From Holophagaceae bacterium (lineage in GTDB: Bacteria; Acidobacteriota; Holophagae; Holophagales; Holophagaceae): a DNA stretch of 64,000 nt. Position 1 is the first letter of the stretch. Every line of letters begins with the position of its first letter. A program made the position numbers and the translations under genes. The stretch is taken from NCBI GenBank assembly GCA_016722505.1, contig JADKJH010000003.1, positions 372,001 through 436,000 on the forward strand, given 5' to 3'. The notes beneath the pieces are model-generated. The model did not search any database. It was not told the origin of the DNA and saw only the letters and a list, made by a program, of their open reading frames with translations. Below, piece after piece: positions 26,115-34,145 of this stretch.

Positions 26115-27851
26115 TTATTGGATTCCAACAATCGTCTCCCTAATCGATTCATAGGCGGCTTTTTCATTCTTGTTAGCCAAGGCTTTCTGAATGTGCTTAG
26201 GCACTGGATGGATTGGAGCGGTCAACGCCCTGATGTTTTCAGGAGCCAAATCGTACCTCTGGGCCATGAGAGTTGCTGGAGCCAACCCAGCCGTAACGCC
26301 ACTGCCTGGGACAGTGCTGTAAATGCCCCAGTATTGCCGGATAGCCCCAAATGTGTAATCACTGGTGCCTTGGTAACCAAACCAAGTCCCGCCATACCCC
26401 ATCAATTCATGGGATTGACCGTTTGCTTTTTCTGTACCGCTTCCAGTGGCCCCACGAGATGGTCCAAATTCTATATTTCCATTGGCACCAAAGGCTGTAA
26501 ACATCGCACCCACGCTTGAATTGCCGTTCTGGTATGGGAAAGAATAATCTGGGTCGGCAGCTACCGTGCCATTCCAGGCAACGCTAGGGGCGTGGCGTCT
26601 GCCGGAAGTATGCCCAAATTCATGGGCAAACACCTCAGCAGTGCTGTCTACATCATCAACCCACGAGGCGATGGTGGCCGCTGGCAGAAGGGCGCCATTG
26701 CTGGTAATAGTTAGGCCACCATATGTATTGGCTAACCACTTGCCTGTAGAGACAGTGCCATCGAAAATTCCTATTACGGGGTAGCCATTCCCATAACGGT
26801 AGTACAGCCCCCACGTGATGCCCTCCCAGACAGATTTTGCATCGCTTTGTTGCCAAGGTTGCACAAAGGTGTGGATCAATTCCGCCATGTCAACAGGACC
26901 CCCATAGGTCATATTGAGACCCATCTCACGCCATGGCAAAAGGGTGTTTATCCGGTTCATCATACCCGCCCAAGCCTGTCCGTTTTGGTGAATCGGAGGG
27001 GTAACGCCGCCCTGAGAAATCAGGATAACGCGGACTGGAAGCGCGCCCCAACTAGGGATCGAAATGGTTGGGCTAATGGTCATCGTAGTTGGGAATAGAT
27101 CTGTGCGCCCGAAGGGGGCTGCTGGAGCGTTGGTCAGCCTCACGGTGGCCATCATCCCTGGCCAGACAAGGTAATCGGGGAGGGCCAGGGAGGCGTACCT
27201 GGGAATGGGATCTCCGTCCCAAGCCCCGTTGTTCACAGCCGGGGACACCGAATCCATTAATCCAAAGCTGGTGGTTTGACCATTGACGGTGACATCCACC
27301 GTATAGTTGGCCCATGAAAAATTGAGGCCACACCCCTGGATCTTCAATAAAGCCTTTTTACCGATCTCCAAGGGAACACTGTTGGCTGAATTCTGGGTTC
27401 CCTGGGTTATTTCAAGGCCGGAGATAAACCCGACAACAGTTGAGGATGGAACGTAAGTGACCGCGCAAGTGTTTTGATTGCTGTAGTGGAGAACCCGATT
27501 CGATGGGAGAGGCTGGAAATTAGTGGTCCCAACGGAAATTTCACGGAACTGCAGGACTGCTCGCCCATTTGGAATCCCAGTGATCTTCCCGTTCCATGGG
27601 AGGTTGAACGTTGCATCTCCTCCCAGATGGCTGGCCTGCCCGGAGACGGTCAAGGGTGTGGATGAAGCTCCCAAAATGTTGCACCGGAGTGTGATTCCAG
27701 CTGTGGTTCCACCACCGCCGCCGCCAGGCCCGCCACCACCTGGCCCGATTAAGGTGGCGCTCGTGGATTGGCCTGTAGGGGCCGGGAAGGTCTGGCTCAG
27801 CAAGGCCGAGCAGGCCAGGGCACAACCCAGAACAAGGGTTCGGTACAGCAT
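26115..27851 (-). CDS. Secreted metzincin-like zinc metalloprotease
   Basis: 578 residues. Signal peptide (MLYRTLVLGCALACSALL), then a Gly-rich linker (IGPGGGGPGGGGGG), a beta-rich N-terminal domain and a catalytic domain. The zinc motif AHEFGHTSGRRH (from about residue 410) matches HExxHxxGxxH, and LMGYGG about 65 residues later fits a Met-turn. Together they indicate the metzincin clan, though I cannot place it in a named family. Upstream of the motif are GLYYRYGNGYPVIGIFDG and TYGGLTITSNG, expected beta strands of the upper subdomain. A lipoprotein gene follows directly. It is divergent from coaX across about 200 bases. Confidence 0.8.
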   Translation of the reverse strand: MLYRTLVLGCALACSALLSQTFPAPTGQSTSATLIGPGGGGPGGGGGGTTAGITLRCNILGASSTPLTVSGQASHLGGDATFNLPWNGKITGIPNGRAVLQFREISVGTTNFQPLPSNRVLHYSNQNTCAVTYVPSSTVVGFISGLEITQGTQNSANSVPLEIGKKALLKIQGCGLNFSWANYTVDVTVNGQTTSFGLMDSVSPAVNNGAWDGDPIPRYASLALPDYLVWPGMMATVRLTNAPAAPFGRTDLFPTTMTISPTISIPSWGALPVRVILISQGGVTPPIHQNGQAWAGMMNRINTLLPWREMGLNMTYGGPVDMAELIHTFVQPWQQSDAKSVWEGITWGLYYRYGNGYPVIGIFDGTVSTGKWLANTYGGLTITSNGALLPAATIASWVDDVDSTAEVFAHEFGHTSGRRHAPSVAWNGTVAADPDYSFPYQNGNSSVGAMFTAFGANGNIEFGPSRGATGSGTEKANGQSHELMGYGGTWFGYQGTSDYTFGAIRQYWGIYSTVPGSGVTAGLAPATLMAQRYDLAPENIRALTAPIHPVPKHIQKALANKNEKAAYESIRETIVGIQ

Positions 27852-28050
27852 TCAGGTTCTCCTTAATAGGTTGTGGTGTGTTCAATCTCGTGGTTGTCGG
27901 AATTGCCAACGCCCACTGCTTGCCGAAAGCCTAGACTGCGAGATGGGTTTAAGGCCCAAATTCCTCTGAACGGTGTATTTTTGCCAGCGAACGGGAAGCA
28001 CGCCCCTTGCCACTTCCTACCTCGGCCCTCAACGCTGGCACACTATTCCC

Positions 28051-28866
28051 ATGAGCCTGCTACTTGCCATCGACGTCGGCAACACCAACATCGTGCTGGG
28101 GGTCTTCGATCTTTCGAAGGGGCCGAAGGCGCCCCTCATGTGTTCATGGCGCTTGGCCACATCCCGGGAACGCACGGCCGATGAATACGGCCTTTCCACC
28201 CTTGCGCTGTTTCGCCATCAGGATCTGGAGCCTGCCCAGATCAAACACCTGGTCGTGTCCTCGGTAGTGCCACCGCTGCATCCAGTCCTGCAGAGCTGGG
28301 CCCGCACTTATTTTGACGTAGAACCGCTCTGGATCGAGCCGGGCGTGAAGACAGGGCTCAAGGTTCTGATTGAGAATCCCGCGGAACTGGGCGCTGACCG
28401 CTTGGTCAATGCGGTGGCCGGGATCGAGAAATATGGCACGCCGCTCATCACGGTGGATTTCGGCACGGCCACGACCTTCGACGTGGTGAATGATCGTAAG
28501 GAATACCTAGGCGGGCTCATCGCACCGGGCTTGAAGATCAGTGCGGAAGCCCTATTCCAGCGGGCTTCCCGGCTGCCTCGCATCGAGATCACTGAGCCCG
28601 AACGCCTGGTGGGACGCAATACAGTCCAGGCCATGCAATCTGGCATTTTCTATGGGTATGTGGGCCTAGTGGACGGCATCCTGGACCGGCTGCTGGTGGA
28701 ACATCCTGGGGCGACCGTAGTGGCCACAGGTGGTCTTGCGAAAGTCATTTCAGAATCCAGTAAACACATCCACCACGTGGAGCCCGACCTGACGCTGGAA
28801 GGACTGAGGTTGATCTGGCAGCGGAATGAACAGCTGATCCGCCACAGCACCAGCACCCATCCGTGA
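28051..28866 (+). CDS. coaX: Type III pantothenate kinase (CoaX)
   Basis: 271 residues, usual length. Phosphorylates pantothenate in the first step of CoA synthesis. Acetate-kinase-fold motifs: LLAIDVGNTNIVLGVFD (phosphate 1), ELGADRLVNAVAG, TVDFGTATTFDVV (phosphate 2, catalytic), YLGGLIAPGLK and VVATGGLAKV. The start is ATG at 28051, which removes an unrelated 26-residue upstream extension. Its stop overlaps possible birA starts (GTGATG), so the pair is an operon, a common coaX-birA arrangement. Confidence 0.96.
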   Translation: MSLLLAIDVGNTNIVLGVFDLSKGPKAPLMCSWRLATSRERTADEYGLSTLALFRHQDLEPAQIKHLVVSSVVPPLHPVLQSWARTYFDVEPLWIEPGVKTGLKVLIENPAELGADRLVNAVAGIEKYGTPLITVDFGTATTFDVVNDRKEYLGGLIAPGLKISAEALFQRASRLPRIEITEPERLVGRNTVQAMQSGIFYGYVGLVDGILDRLLVEHPGATVVATGGLAKVISESSKHIHHVEPDLTLEGLRLIWQRNEQLIRHSTSTHP

Positions 28867-28889
28867 TGCTCATTCCGGCGCGGCGGAGT

Positions 28890-29588
28890 ATGCTCATTCA
28901 TTTTGCCGAACTGGATTCCACACAATCCTTCCTGCGCCGCCACCCCGAGCTTGGGTATTGCGCTGTGGTGGCGGAATCCCAAACCGAAGGACGGGGCCGC
29001 CAGGGCCACAGCTGGATCAGTGCTCCAGGTGCGGGATTGTGGATGTCGGTGGCGATGGTACAACCCGACTTGGCGCCTGGAATCGTGCTGCAACGCGCCA
29101 TGGCCAAGGTAGCGGATTGCCTGAAGGATTGTGGTGTGGAACTGGGGCTCAAATGGCCCAACGACCTTGTGGCCTACAAAGATGGACGGCTCGTCAAGCT
29201 TGGCGGGATCATCGGTGAGAAAGTCGGTGAGCGCCTGATCCTAGGCCTCGGGCTGAACCTGAAAAGCGCGCCGCAATTGGAGGAGCGTGCCATCCCAGCG
29301 GCGAGCTTCAACGAGTTGGATGCCATCGTTCCTGATTCACGTTCCTTGGCACACACGATCCTTCATGCGTGGCAGGATTTGAAAACGGGCTTCAACCCAG
29401 CCTTTTATTGGCCGGTGAGTGGAACACCCATCCAATGGGAAGGTGGGCAGGGAGTGGTGATGGGCTGGGAAGAAGACGGTCGCCTAAAGGTCACCACCGC
29501 AGCTGGCATCGAACGTTTGAGCGCCGCGGAGATCATTGGTCTAAATGGTCTCAATGGTCTCAATGGCCTCAACCGATCAGCTCTTTGA
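28890..29588 (+). CDS. birA: Biotin--[acetyl-CoA-carboxylase] ligase (BirA, without HTH domain)
   Basis: About 232 residues. Attaches biotin to the carboxyl carrier protein. Motifs: FAELDSTQSFLRR, AESQTEGRGRQGHSW (biotinyl-AMP loop), LKWPNDLVAY, KLGGIIGE and GLGLNLKS. No N-terminal winged helix, so it is not a repressor. Starts at 28863 or 28866 would overlap coaX; 28890 gives the family N-terminus. The C-terminus (NGLNGLNGLNGLN) is encoded by four copies of a 9-base word at 29537-29573. The gene end overlaps the convergent LytTR gene by 20 bases. Confidence 0.93.
   Translation: MLIHFAELDSTQSFLRRHPELGYCAVVAESQTEGRGRQGHSWISAPGAGLWMSVAMVQPDLAPGIVLQRAMAKVADCLKDCGVELGLKWPNDLVAYKDGRLVKLGGIIGEKVGERLILGLGLNLKSAPQLEERAIPAASFNELDAIVPDSRSLAHTILHAWQDLKTGFNPAFYWPVSGTPIQWEGGQGVVMGWEEDGRLKVTTAAGIERLSAAEIIGLNGLNGLNGLNRSAL
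29537..29573 (+). repeat. 9-bp tandem word repeat at the birA 3' end
   Basis: Four near-identical copies of (C)AATGGTCT(C) encode the NGL repeats. They span the 3' overlap with the convergent LytTR regulator gene. Confidence 0.75.
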
Positions 29589-30321
29589 GCTTGGCGTAGC
29601 CGCTTTTGCTAACGGGCAGTTTGGTTCCATCCAGTAGAATTGCGGTCCAGCTGTCGGTGGGGCCCTGTTCTAGACGGGCCAAGCGGTCCAGTGGAAGCAG
29701 GAAGGACCGGTGGACGCGCAGGAAGCGTTTCGGATCGAGCTGGTTTTCCAGGCTCGACAGGGTCTGCTGTTTCAGATAGCTGCGTCCCTCGGTCTTCAAC
29801 TCCACGTAGTCGTCCTGGGCTTGCACGTAGTCCAGTTTGTCCAAGGAAATGAAGGTCACCTTGCTGCCGTCCCGCACGACAATGCGTTCCAGTGGCCATT
29901 TTTCCCGAGCCGCGGCACTGAGCTCGGCTGGATGGGACACAGAGATCTGCCCAGCGAGGCATTTCGTCTTGGCCTTTGCCAAGGCCTCTTCGAAGCGGGC
30001 CTCGCTGAAGGGTTTCAGGAGGTAATCCACAGCGTGGGCTTCAAAAGCCTTGATCGCAAATTGATCAAAGGCCGTGATGAAGACCGTGGCGGGTTGCGGT
30101 TCGATCAATTCGAGCACTTCGAAGCCATCCAGTTTCGGCATCTGGATATCAAGAAAGAGCAGATCGGGTTTCTGTTCGGTAGCGGCCTTCACAGCCTCGA
30201 AGCCATTGGCGCACTCAGCCAGGACTTTGATTTCCGGATGGGCTTGCAGATGCTCCATGACGAGGGCCCGTGCGAGTTCCTCGTCGTCCACCACCAGGGC
30301 GGTGAATGTGTCTTTGGTCAT
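29569..30321 (-). CDS. LytTR-family response regulator
   Basis: About 250 residues. Receiver domain with VVDDEELAR, phospho-acceptor in LLFLDIQMPKLDGF, VFITAFD and YLLKPFS; then a LytTR DNA-binding domain (about 150-250) with IVVRDGSKVTFISLDKLDYV, RVHRSFLLPLDRL and the ending LPVSKSGYAKLKELI. The pair ATG at 30327 (ATGA overlap with the kinase stop) and ATG at 30321 (GGAG 8 bases upstream) compete; the latter is chosen. It is the partner of the upstream LytS-type kinase and last gene of the operon beginning at 32678. Confidence 0.93.
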   Translation of the reverse strand: MTKDTFTALVVDDEELARALVMEHLQAHPEIKVLAECANGFEAVKAATEQKPDLLFLDIQMPKLDGFEVLELIEPQPATVFITAFDQFAIKAFEAHAVDYLLKPFSEARFEEALAKAKTKCLAGQISVSHPAELSAAAREKWPLERIVVRDGSKVTFISLDKLDYVQAQDDYVELKTEGRSYLKQQTLSSLENQLDPKRFLRVHRSFLLPLDRLARLEQGPTDSWTAILLDGTKLPVSKSGYAKLKELIG

Positions 30322-30323
30322 GC

Positions 30324-31382
30324 TCATGGCTCCGTCTCCAAAGGAAAGGTCAACACCACGCGATGCCGGCCTTCGGCATCGCTCGATTCGAAACGGCAGC
30401 GTTCGGGAAAGCGACCCCAAAGACGTTGGCGGACTTGCCGTAAACCCAGGCCCAGACCTGGTTTTAAAGGGGCCTCCTTATCTGCGGGATTTTCCACAGT
30501 GAAGGTTACCGTACCCTGATGAACCGAGGCCTGAAGGTGCAGTTCGCCACCCTCAGGCAACACCGAGATGCCATGTTTGATGGCATTCTCGACCAATGGT
30601 TGCAGCAGCAAAGTGGGCACCAATGCGCCTTCAGCCTCGGGTGCGATATTCCAAGCCACCTTCAGCCGTTGACCGAAGCGGATCTGTTCGATGGACAGGT
30701 AGGCCCTCACCAGATCCAGCTCTTCACACAGCGCCACTTGCCGCCGCTCGCCCAGGCCCAGGCTTTTCCGCAGGAAATCCGAGAGCAGTAGACACATCTC
30801 CCGGGCCCGTTTGGAATCCACCGTGGTGAGGGCACTGATGGAATTCAGGCTATTGAACAGAAAATGTGGATTCAGCTGGGCGCGTAGGGCTTTCAATTCC
30901 GCTTCCTGGGCCAGCATCTTCAACTGGAGCTGCTCTGCTTCGGCCTTCTGGGCGCGTTGCAACGCAATCAACAAGTAATAGAACGCAGCGGAAGCCAGAT
31001 ACAAAACAATGCCGAGGGACCAGACAACAGGCAAGGCCGGTGTGATCCGTTGGGGCAGGGCGTGCAAGGCATCAAAGCGCCCCAGAAAGCGGGCCACTCC
31101 CCAAGCCGCACCGCTCCACAATCCTGCGGCCGTGACGGCGGCGAGGCTCCAGATGATGAAGAGGTTGCGGTGGCTCTGGTTCTCTACATTCACAACTTTG
31201 CAAAGGTAGAAGGGCGAAAGATAGATGCCGGCCCCCAGCACTGCCATGGGTGTGGCTAGCGCCAAGGCCTCAAGGCGGCTCCAATTCTGCATCACCGCGA
31301 GCCCTGCCAGCAGCCCGCCCAAGGGCACCCATATAAGCAGGTAGGCCAGAAGGCGGGCGCGGCTGGAGAGGATCGGGTGCAT
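30324..31382 (-). CDS. LytS/YehU-type sensor histidine kinase
   Basis: 352 residues. About four membrane helices in the first 150 residues, a coiled-coil (LQRAQKAEAEQLQLKMLAQE), then the His_kinase domain with LRAQLNPHFLFNSLNSISAL (phospho-acceptor His in NPHFLFN), and an ATPase domain with LQPLVENAIKHG (N box) and GLGLGLRQVRQRL (G box). Autophosphorylates and signals to the LytTR regulator encoded directly downstream (ATGA overlap). Preceded by LiaF-like and DUF5668 genes, suggesting sensing of envelope stress; this role is inferred from context. Confidence 0.93.
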   Translation of the reverse strand: MHPILSSRARLLAYLLIWVPLGGLLAGLAVMQNWSRLEALALATPMAVLGAGIYLSPFYLCKVVNVENQSHRNLFIIWSLAAVTAAGLWSGAAWGVARFLGRFDALHALPQRITPALPVVWSLGIVLYLASAAFYYLLIALQRAQKAEAEQLQLKMLAQEAELKALRAQLNPHFLFNSLNSISALTTVDSKRAREMCLLLSDFLRKSLGLGERRQVALCEELDLVRAYLSIEQIRFGQRLKVAWNIAPEAEGALVPTLLLQPLVENAIKHGISVLPEGGELHLQASVHQGTVTFTVENPADKEAPLKPGLGLGLRQVRQRLWGRFPERCRFESSDAEGRHRVVLTFPLETEP

Positions 31383-31402
31383 GGTTTCTATTCCAATCCT
31401 TG

Positions 31403-32158
31403 TCAGTGCTTGATTTCCAGACCGCCGAAAAGGACTATGCCCGTGACCACAAGGCGTGGGGCGCTTGGATCAGCGGCTTTGGAATTATCATCCTGGGTCT
31501 TGTCGTCGATACCGCCAAAGAGCGCGGTCGCGTGGTTCACTACGACCCAGTTTTCAGGAATCTTCAATTGGCCGCCGCCGAAGAGCGCGAAGACGTCCAT
31601 GCGCACCTGGTTTCCGGCGGGCACCGCGCTCCGGAGATCCGCTTCGAACCCCCCGAAGATGGCTGTGAATTCACCACCTTCAAAGGCCTGGGACACTACA
31701 CGGCGCTTGGCCCCGCAAAAGATCGCGGTGCCTTGGACATAATGCTCGGGGTTCACGGCACCTTGAGCAGGGCTGCGCTTTTTCTGCAAGGCGCGCATGA
31801 CCATCCAGATTCCAAAAGCCACCAGACCCATGGGAGCGATGGCTTCTGCCAAGTTTCCATGGCCTAGCATCACGAGCAGGAAGAAGGTTCCAATGGCCAC
31901 CAGGAACAGGCCGCCCCCGCCGAAGCGCAGGCCTTCCTGCCAAAGCTTCGCAAAGCCCCAAAGGATGATCACCACCGGCCAGAGACGCAGCACGAGGTGG
32001 GCATTCATCAGCCCCAGGTTGTCCAATGTGAACGCTACACCCGCCAGGATCAGCGCCACGCCAAACACCAGCTTCGGCGTGAAAGCACTGCGTGGACCCG
32101 CGTCAACCGCAGGTTCGGGAGGTTTGTTTTCAAGAGGAGTTTCGTTCATGTCGTTCAT
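31403..32158 (-). CDS. LiaF-like membrane protein (DUF5668 plus LiaF C-terminal domain)
   Basis: 251 residues. About four membrane segments (LVFGVALILAGVAFTLDNLG, LRLWPVVIILWGFAKLW, LFLVAIGTFFLLVML, PMGLVAFGIWMVM) followed by a right-handed beta-helix-like LiaF domain recognised by the repeating FGGxE pattern: AIFGGFEADLRSA, VFALFGGGQLKIPE, ATALFGGIDDK and GIVLFGGLEIKH. LiaF proteins regulate envelope-stress two-component systems. Overlaps the upstream DUF5668 gene by ATGA and precedes the kinase by 20 bases. Confidence 0.85.
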   Translation of the reverse strand: MNDMNETPLENKPPEPAVDAGPRSAFTPKLVFGVALILAGVAFTLDNLGLMNAHLVLRLWPVVIILWGFAKLWQEGLRFGGGGLFLVAIGTFFLLVMLGHGNLAEAIAPMGLVAFGIWMVMRALQKKRSPAQGAVNPEHYVQGTAIFCGAKRRVVSQAFEGGEFTAIFGGFEADLRSAVPAGNQVRMDVFALFGGGQLKIPENWVVVNHATALFGGIDDKTQDDNSKAADPSAPRLVVTGIVLFGGLEIKH

Positions 32159-32541
32159 GGCTGCGTCTCTTTGGAGTTATTGAGGATCTCAGAATCGGGG
32201 AGTTTTGGGGACTGTGGCAGGACCGCGCGGAGGGCCATCAGCGCACCGAAGTAAACCAGGATCATGGGCCACCAGCGTTGAATGATCTCGTCGTGGTCGC
32301 ATTCACCCAGCAGTCCTAGTATTCCTATCCAGAGCAGCACATGGCCGCCAGTGCCCCAGATGAACCCCCGATCCAGGAACCGGCCTGCTGCCAGGGCCAG
32401 CAGAAGCACGGGCCACCACCGGTACACCTGTTCCGAGGGCAGCAAGTTCAGATTCTCCAGAAGGAGCGCCGTGCCAATCACGATGGCGACAAAGCCCAGG
32501 ATGAGCCTGAAGGAGAAACGCGAAGAACTCGCTTCACTCAT
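32155..32541 (-). CDS. DUF5668/LiaI-like small membrane protein
   Basis: 128 residues with about four membrane segments. It carries the LiaI/LiaF N-terminal pattern FRLILGFVAIVIGTALLLEN, WWPVLLLALAAGRFLD and WWPMILVYFGALMAL; paired WWPxxL motifs are typical. No soluble domain. Overlaps both neighbours by ATGA, so strictly operonic. Likely a membrane partner of the LiaF-like protein downstream. Confidence 0.82.
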   Translation of the reverse strand: MSEASSSRFSFRLILGFVAIVIGTALLLENLNLLPSEQVYRWWPVLLLALAAGRFLDRGFIWGTGGHVLLWIGILGLLGECDHDEIIQRWWPMILVYFGALMALRAVLPQSPKLPDSEILNNSKETQP

Positions 32542-32678
32542 GACCTGTCTCCTTTGGAGCCTGACGGGGCCGTCATTTTCAAAGCGAGCAGGAAGCCCGC
32601 CACCAGAAGCAGCGCGGCGGTGATGGGGATCCAGTCATTGCTCAGCACCACCATTTCGGGATTCGCCATTCCGATCAT
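32538..32678 (-). CDS. 46-residue single-pass membrane protein heading the LiaF-LytST operon
   Basis: A short reading frame starts at ATG 32678 (MIGMANPEMVVLSNDWIPIT) after GGGGGG with 6-7 bases spacing and ends at TGA 32540-32538, which overlaps the next ATG (ATGA). It has one hydrophobic helix (AALLLVAGFLLALKM) and a polar, Lys-rich tail. The start spacing, overlap and helix support a real gene. It resembles small regulatory membrane proteins that sit with envelope-stress sensors, but I know no named family. Confidence 0.6.
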   Translation of the reverse strand: MIGMANPEMVVLSNDWIPITAALLLVAGFLLALKMTAPSGSKGDRS

Positions 32679-32810
32679 ATTTGCCCCCCGGTTCTCAATC
32701 TACGGAGGGCCGTTGACGCGGACTATGGGAGATCGGTGAACAGATGCAGGCTATCGGTGAGTGGAGGATGAGGTGTGGAGTGGCGGGTAATGAACCCCGC
32801 CAGGCCCCGA

Positions 32811-33419
32811 TCAGAGCCATCGGATGATTCCTCCGCGGCTCCGTTCCTGCCAGGCGGCTTCCAGCGCGATTTCGCGGCCAGGGGGCAGGGTGAAGCGAAT
32901 ACGTGATTCGTTGTCCGCAAACGACTGATCAGTGATTTCGGCCTCAAGAAAAGCTCCTAGTACCGAGAAGGGCAGATGGGCCAATTCGGGGCTGATACGT
33001 ATTTCTCCGATGCGCAAAACGCGCACTTCTTCGAAAAGGCGGAGCGCCTCGGCCTCGGCGATAGCGCCTTGCAGGCTTTCCGTGTAGGCCCGGACAAGCC
33101 CGCCAGTGCCCAGTTTGGTGCCACCAAACCAGCGGATGCAGACAGCGATGAGGTTCGTCAGATCGTTTCCTTCCAGCACACGCAGCATGGGGCCACCTGC
33201 TGTGCCGCTGGGTTCGCCATCGTCGTCGGAGCCATAGGCCACAACAGGAACGCCTTCCCGCCATGCCGAACAATGGTGTGTCGCATCGAAATCCCGCTTG
33301 CGGAGCCTTGCGAGGACTGCATTTCTAGCATCAGCATCGGCAGCGGGGTGCAATTCCGTCAAGAAGACCGAAGCTTTCTCGCGAATTTTAAAAATGGCTG
33401 GGGCCGTGAGGCGTCGCAT
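32811..33419 (-). CDS. yigZ: IMPACT/YigZ family protein
   Basis: 202 residues. The UPF0029 N-terminal domain has the family core DFDATHHCSAWR, SDDDGEPSGTAGGPMLRVLE and VVRWFGGTKLG-like CIRWFGGTKLGTGGLVRAY. The C-terminal domain is a DUF1949-type ferredoxin fold. Conserved protein whose eukaryotic relative (IMPACT) modulates translation stress; bacterial role unclear. The ATG at 33419 is the only good start. A divergent promoter for tRNA-Gln lies just upstream. Confidence 0.93.
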   Translation of the reverse strand: MRRLTAPAIFKIREKASVFLTELHPAADADARNAVLARLRKRDFDATHHCSAWREGVPVVAYGSDDDGEPSGTAGGPMLRVLEGNDLTNLIAVCIRWFGGTKLGTGGLVRAYTESLQGAIAEAEALRLFEEVRVLRIGEIRISPELAHLPFSVLGAFLEAEITDQSFADNESRIRFTLPPGREIALEAAWQERSRGGIIRWL

Positions 33420-33462
33420 ATGACTTCATCGTAATGGACTGACCCCATCCTTACTCCAGGCT

Positions 33463-33490
33463 TTGCGAAGACCTGCGCCTGCGTTACACT
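33463..33490 (+). promoter_or_regulatory. Candidate promoter of tRNA-Gln
   Basis: TTGCGA and TACACT with a 16-base spacer end 11 bases before the tRNA. The -10 hexamer equals that proposed for rpoD. Confidence 0.45.
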
Positions 33491-33501
33491 TTCCCTTCCC
33501 C

Positions 33502-33576
33502 TGGGGAGTAGCCAAGTGGTAAGGCAGCAGGTTTTGATCCTGCGTATCGAGGGTTCGAATCCTTCCTCCCCAACCA
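33502..33576 (+). tRNA. tRNA-Gln (anticodon TTG)
   Basis: 75 nt cloverleaf. Acceptor TGGGGAG/CTCCCCA, anticodon stem GCAGG/CCTGC around TTTTGAT, T-stem GAGGG/CCTTC, CCA encoded. Its 3' part is copied downstream in direct and inverted orientation. Confidence 0.96.
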
Positions 33577-33760
33577 GTTGCTCCGAGGATGCCTTCCAGA
33601 AGGAGGAAGGATTCGAACGGCAATGGCGCGCAGGTAGGGAAAGGCGAAGGGCGCGAGAGCGACCGCAGCCGGTCCGCCAAAGGCGGATTCCCGTGCGCAG
33701 CCAGTGCCGTGGAGCGAAGCGAATCTTTCCTCCCAACCAGTTGCTCCGAGGACTCCTTTC
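33553..33760 (+). repeat. tRNA-Gln 3'-end duplication with inverted T-arm copy
   Basis: The T-arm/acceptor sequence GTTCGAATCCTTCCTCC (33553-33569) recurs as a perfect 17-base inverted copy at 33602-33618. The tRNA 3' end plus downstream flank (33556-33597; core CCAACCAGTTGCTCCGAGGA) recurs as a direct copy at 33720-33760 with few differences. About 100 bases of GC-rich sequence lie between. The second copy adjoins the start of a small lipoprotein gene. Confidence 0.85.
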
Positions 33761-33762
33761 TC

Positions 33763-34047
33763 TTGAAGAAACGTTTCGTGATCATCCCCGCCTTGGTTCT
33801 TGTCGGCTGTGCCGAGGCTAGGCATGTTTCTTCCGATGAGTTCATGGCTCACTACAAGTGGGTTAATCAGCCTCAAAGCGTTAGGGCTGTCTCGTATCTA
33901 GGTCAAAAGGATGGCAAGGCATTCATACGAATTAATTCCATGTCCCCAATTTCACAGAAATGGTCTGATCATGTCGTCTTCGTTGGACTAGCCGAACTTC
34001 CACCATCATTTCGCGACACGCTTCCAGCAACCGCAATTCAGCCATGA
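33763..34047 (+). CDS. Small putative lipoprotein
   Basis: 94 residues from a TTG at 33763 (MKKRFVIIPALVLVGC as initiated). The N-terminus is a clear lipoprotein signal: two Lys, Arg, a hydrophobic run and a lipobox LVGC. The mature part (AEARHVSSDEFMAHYKW ... PLSQ-free, ending TLPATAIQP) is polar with predicted mixed structure and has no family I recognise. A GTG at 33778 is an alternative start. Sequence upstream of 33760 belongs to the tRNA-derived repeat, so any longer start is rejected and the gene's promoter may lie in that repeat. Confidence 0.6.
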   Translation: MKKRFVIIPALVLVGCAEARHVSSDEFMAHYKWVNQPQSVRAVSYLGQKDGKAFIRINSMSPISQKWSDHVVFVGLAELPPSFRDTLPATAIQP

Positions 34048-34145
34048 CACGCCGCGGCCCAAACGCTCGTTCAACCCGGCTCACGGTTGGGCCGTTTACC
34101 TTTGTTCGTGAGTTAGCAAACGATCAGGTTTGGGTTCGTGTTGAA

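Noticed and set aside
34060..34100. attC-like inverted repeat (CGGCCCAA ... TTGGGCCG) after the small lipoprotein gene
   Set aside because: The arms are only about 20 bases apart, the inner pair overlaps the outer one, the left core lacks the AAC triplet, and no integrase or other cassette is present.
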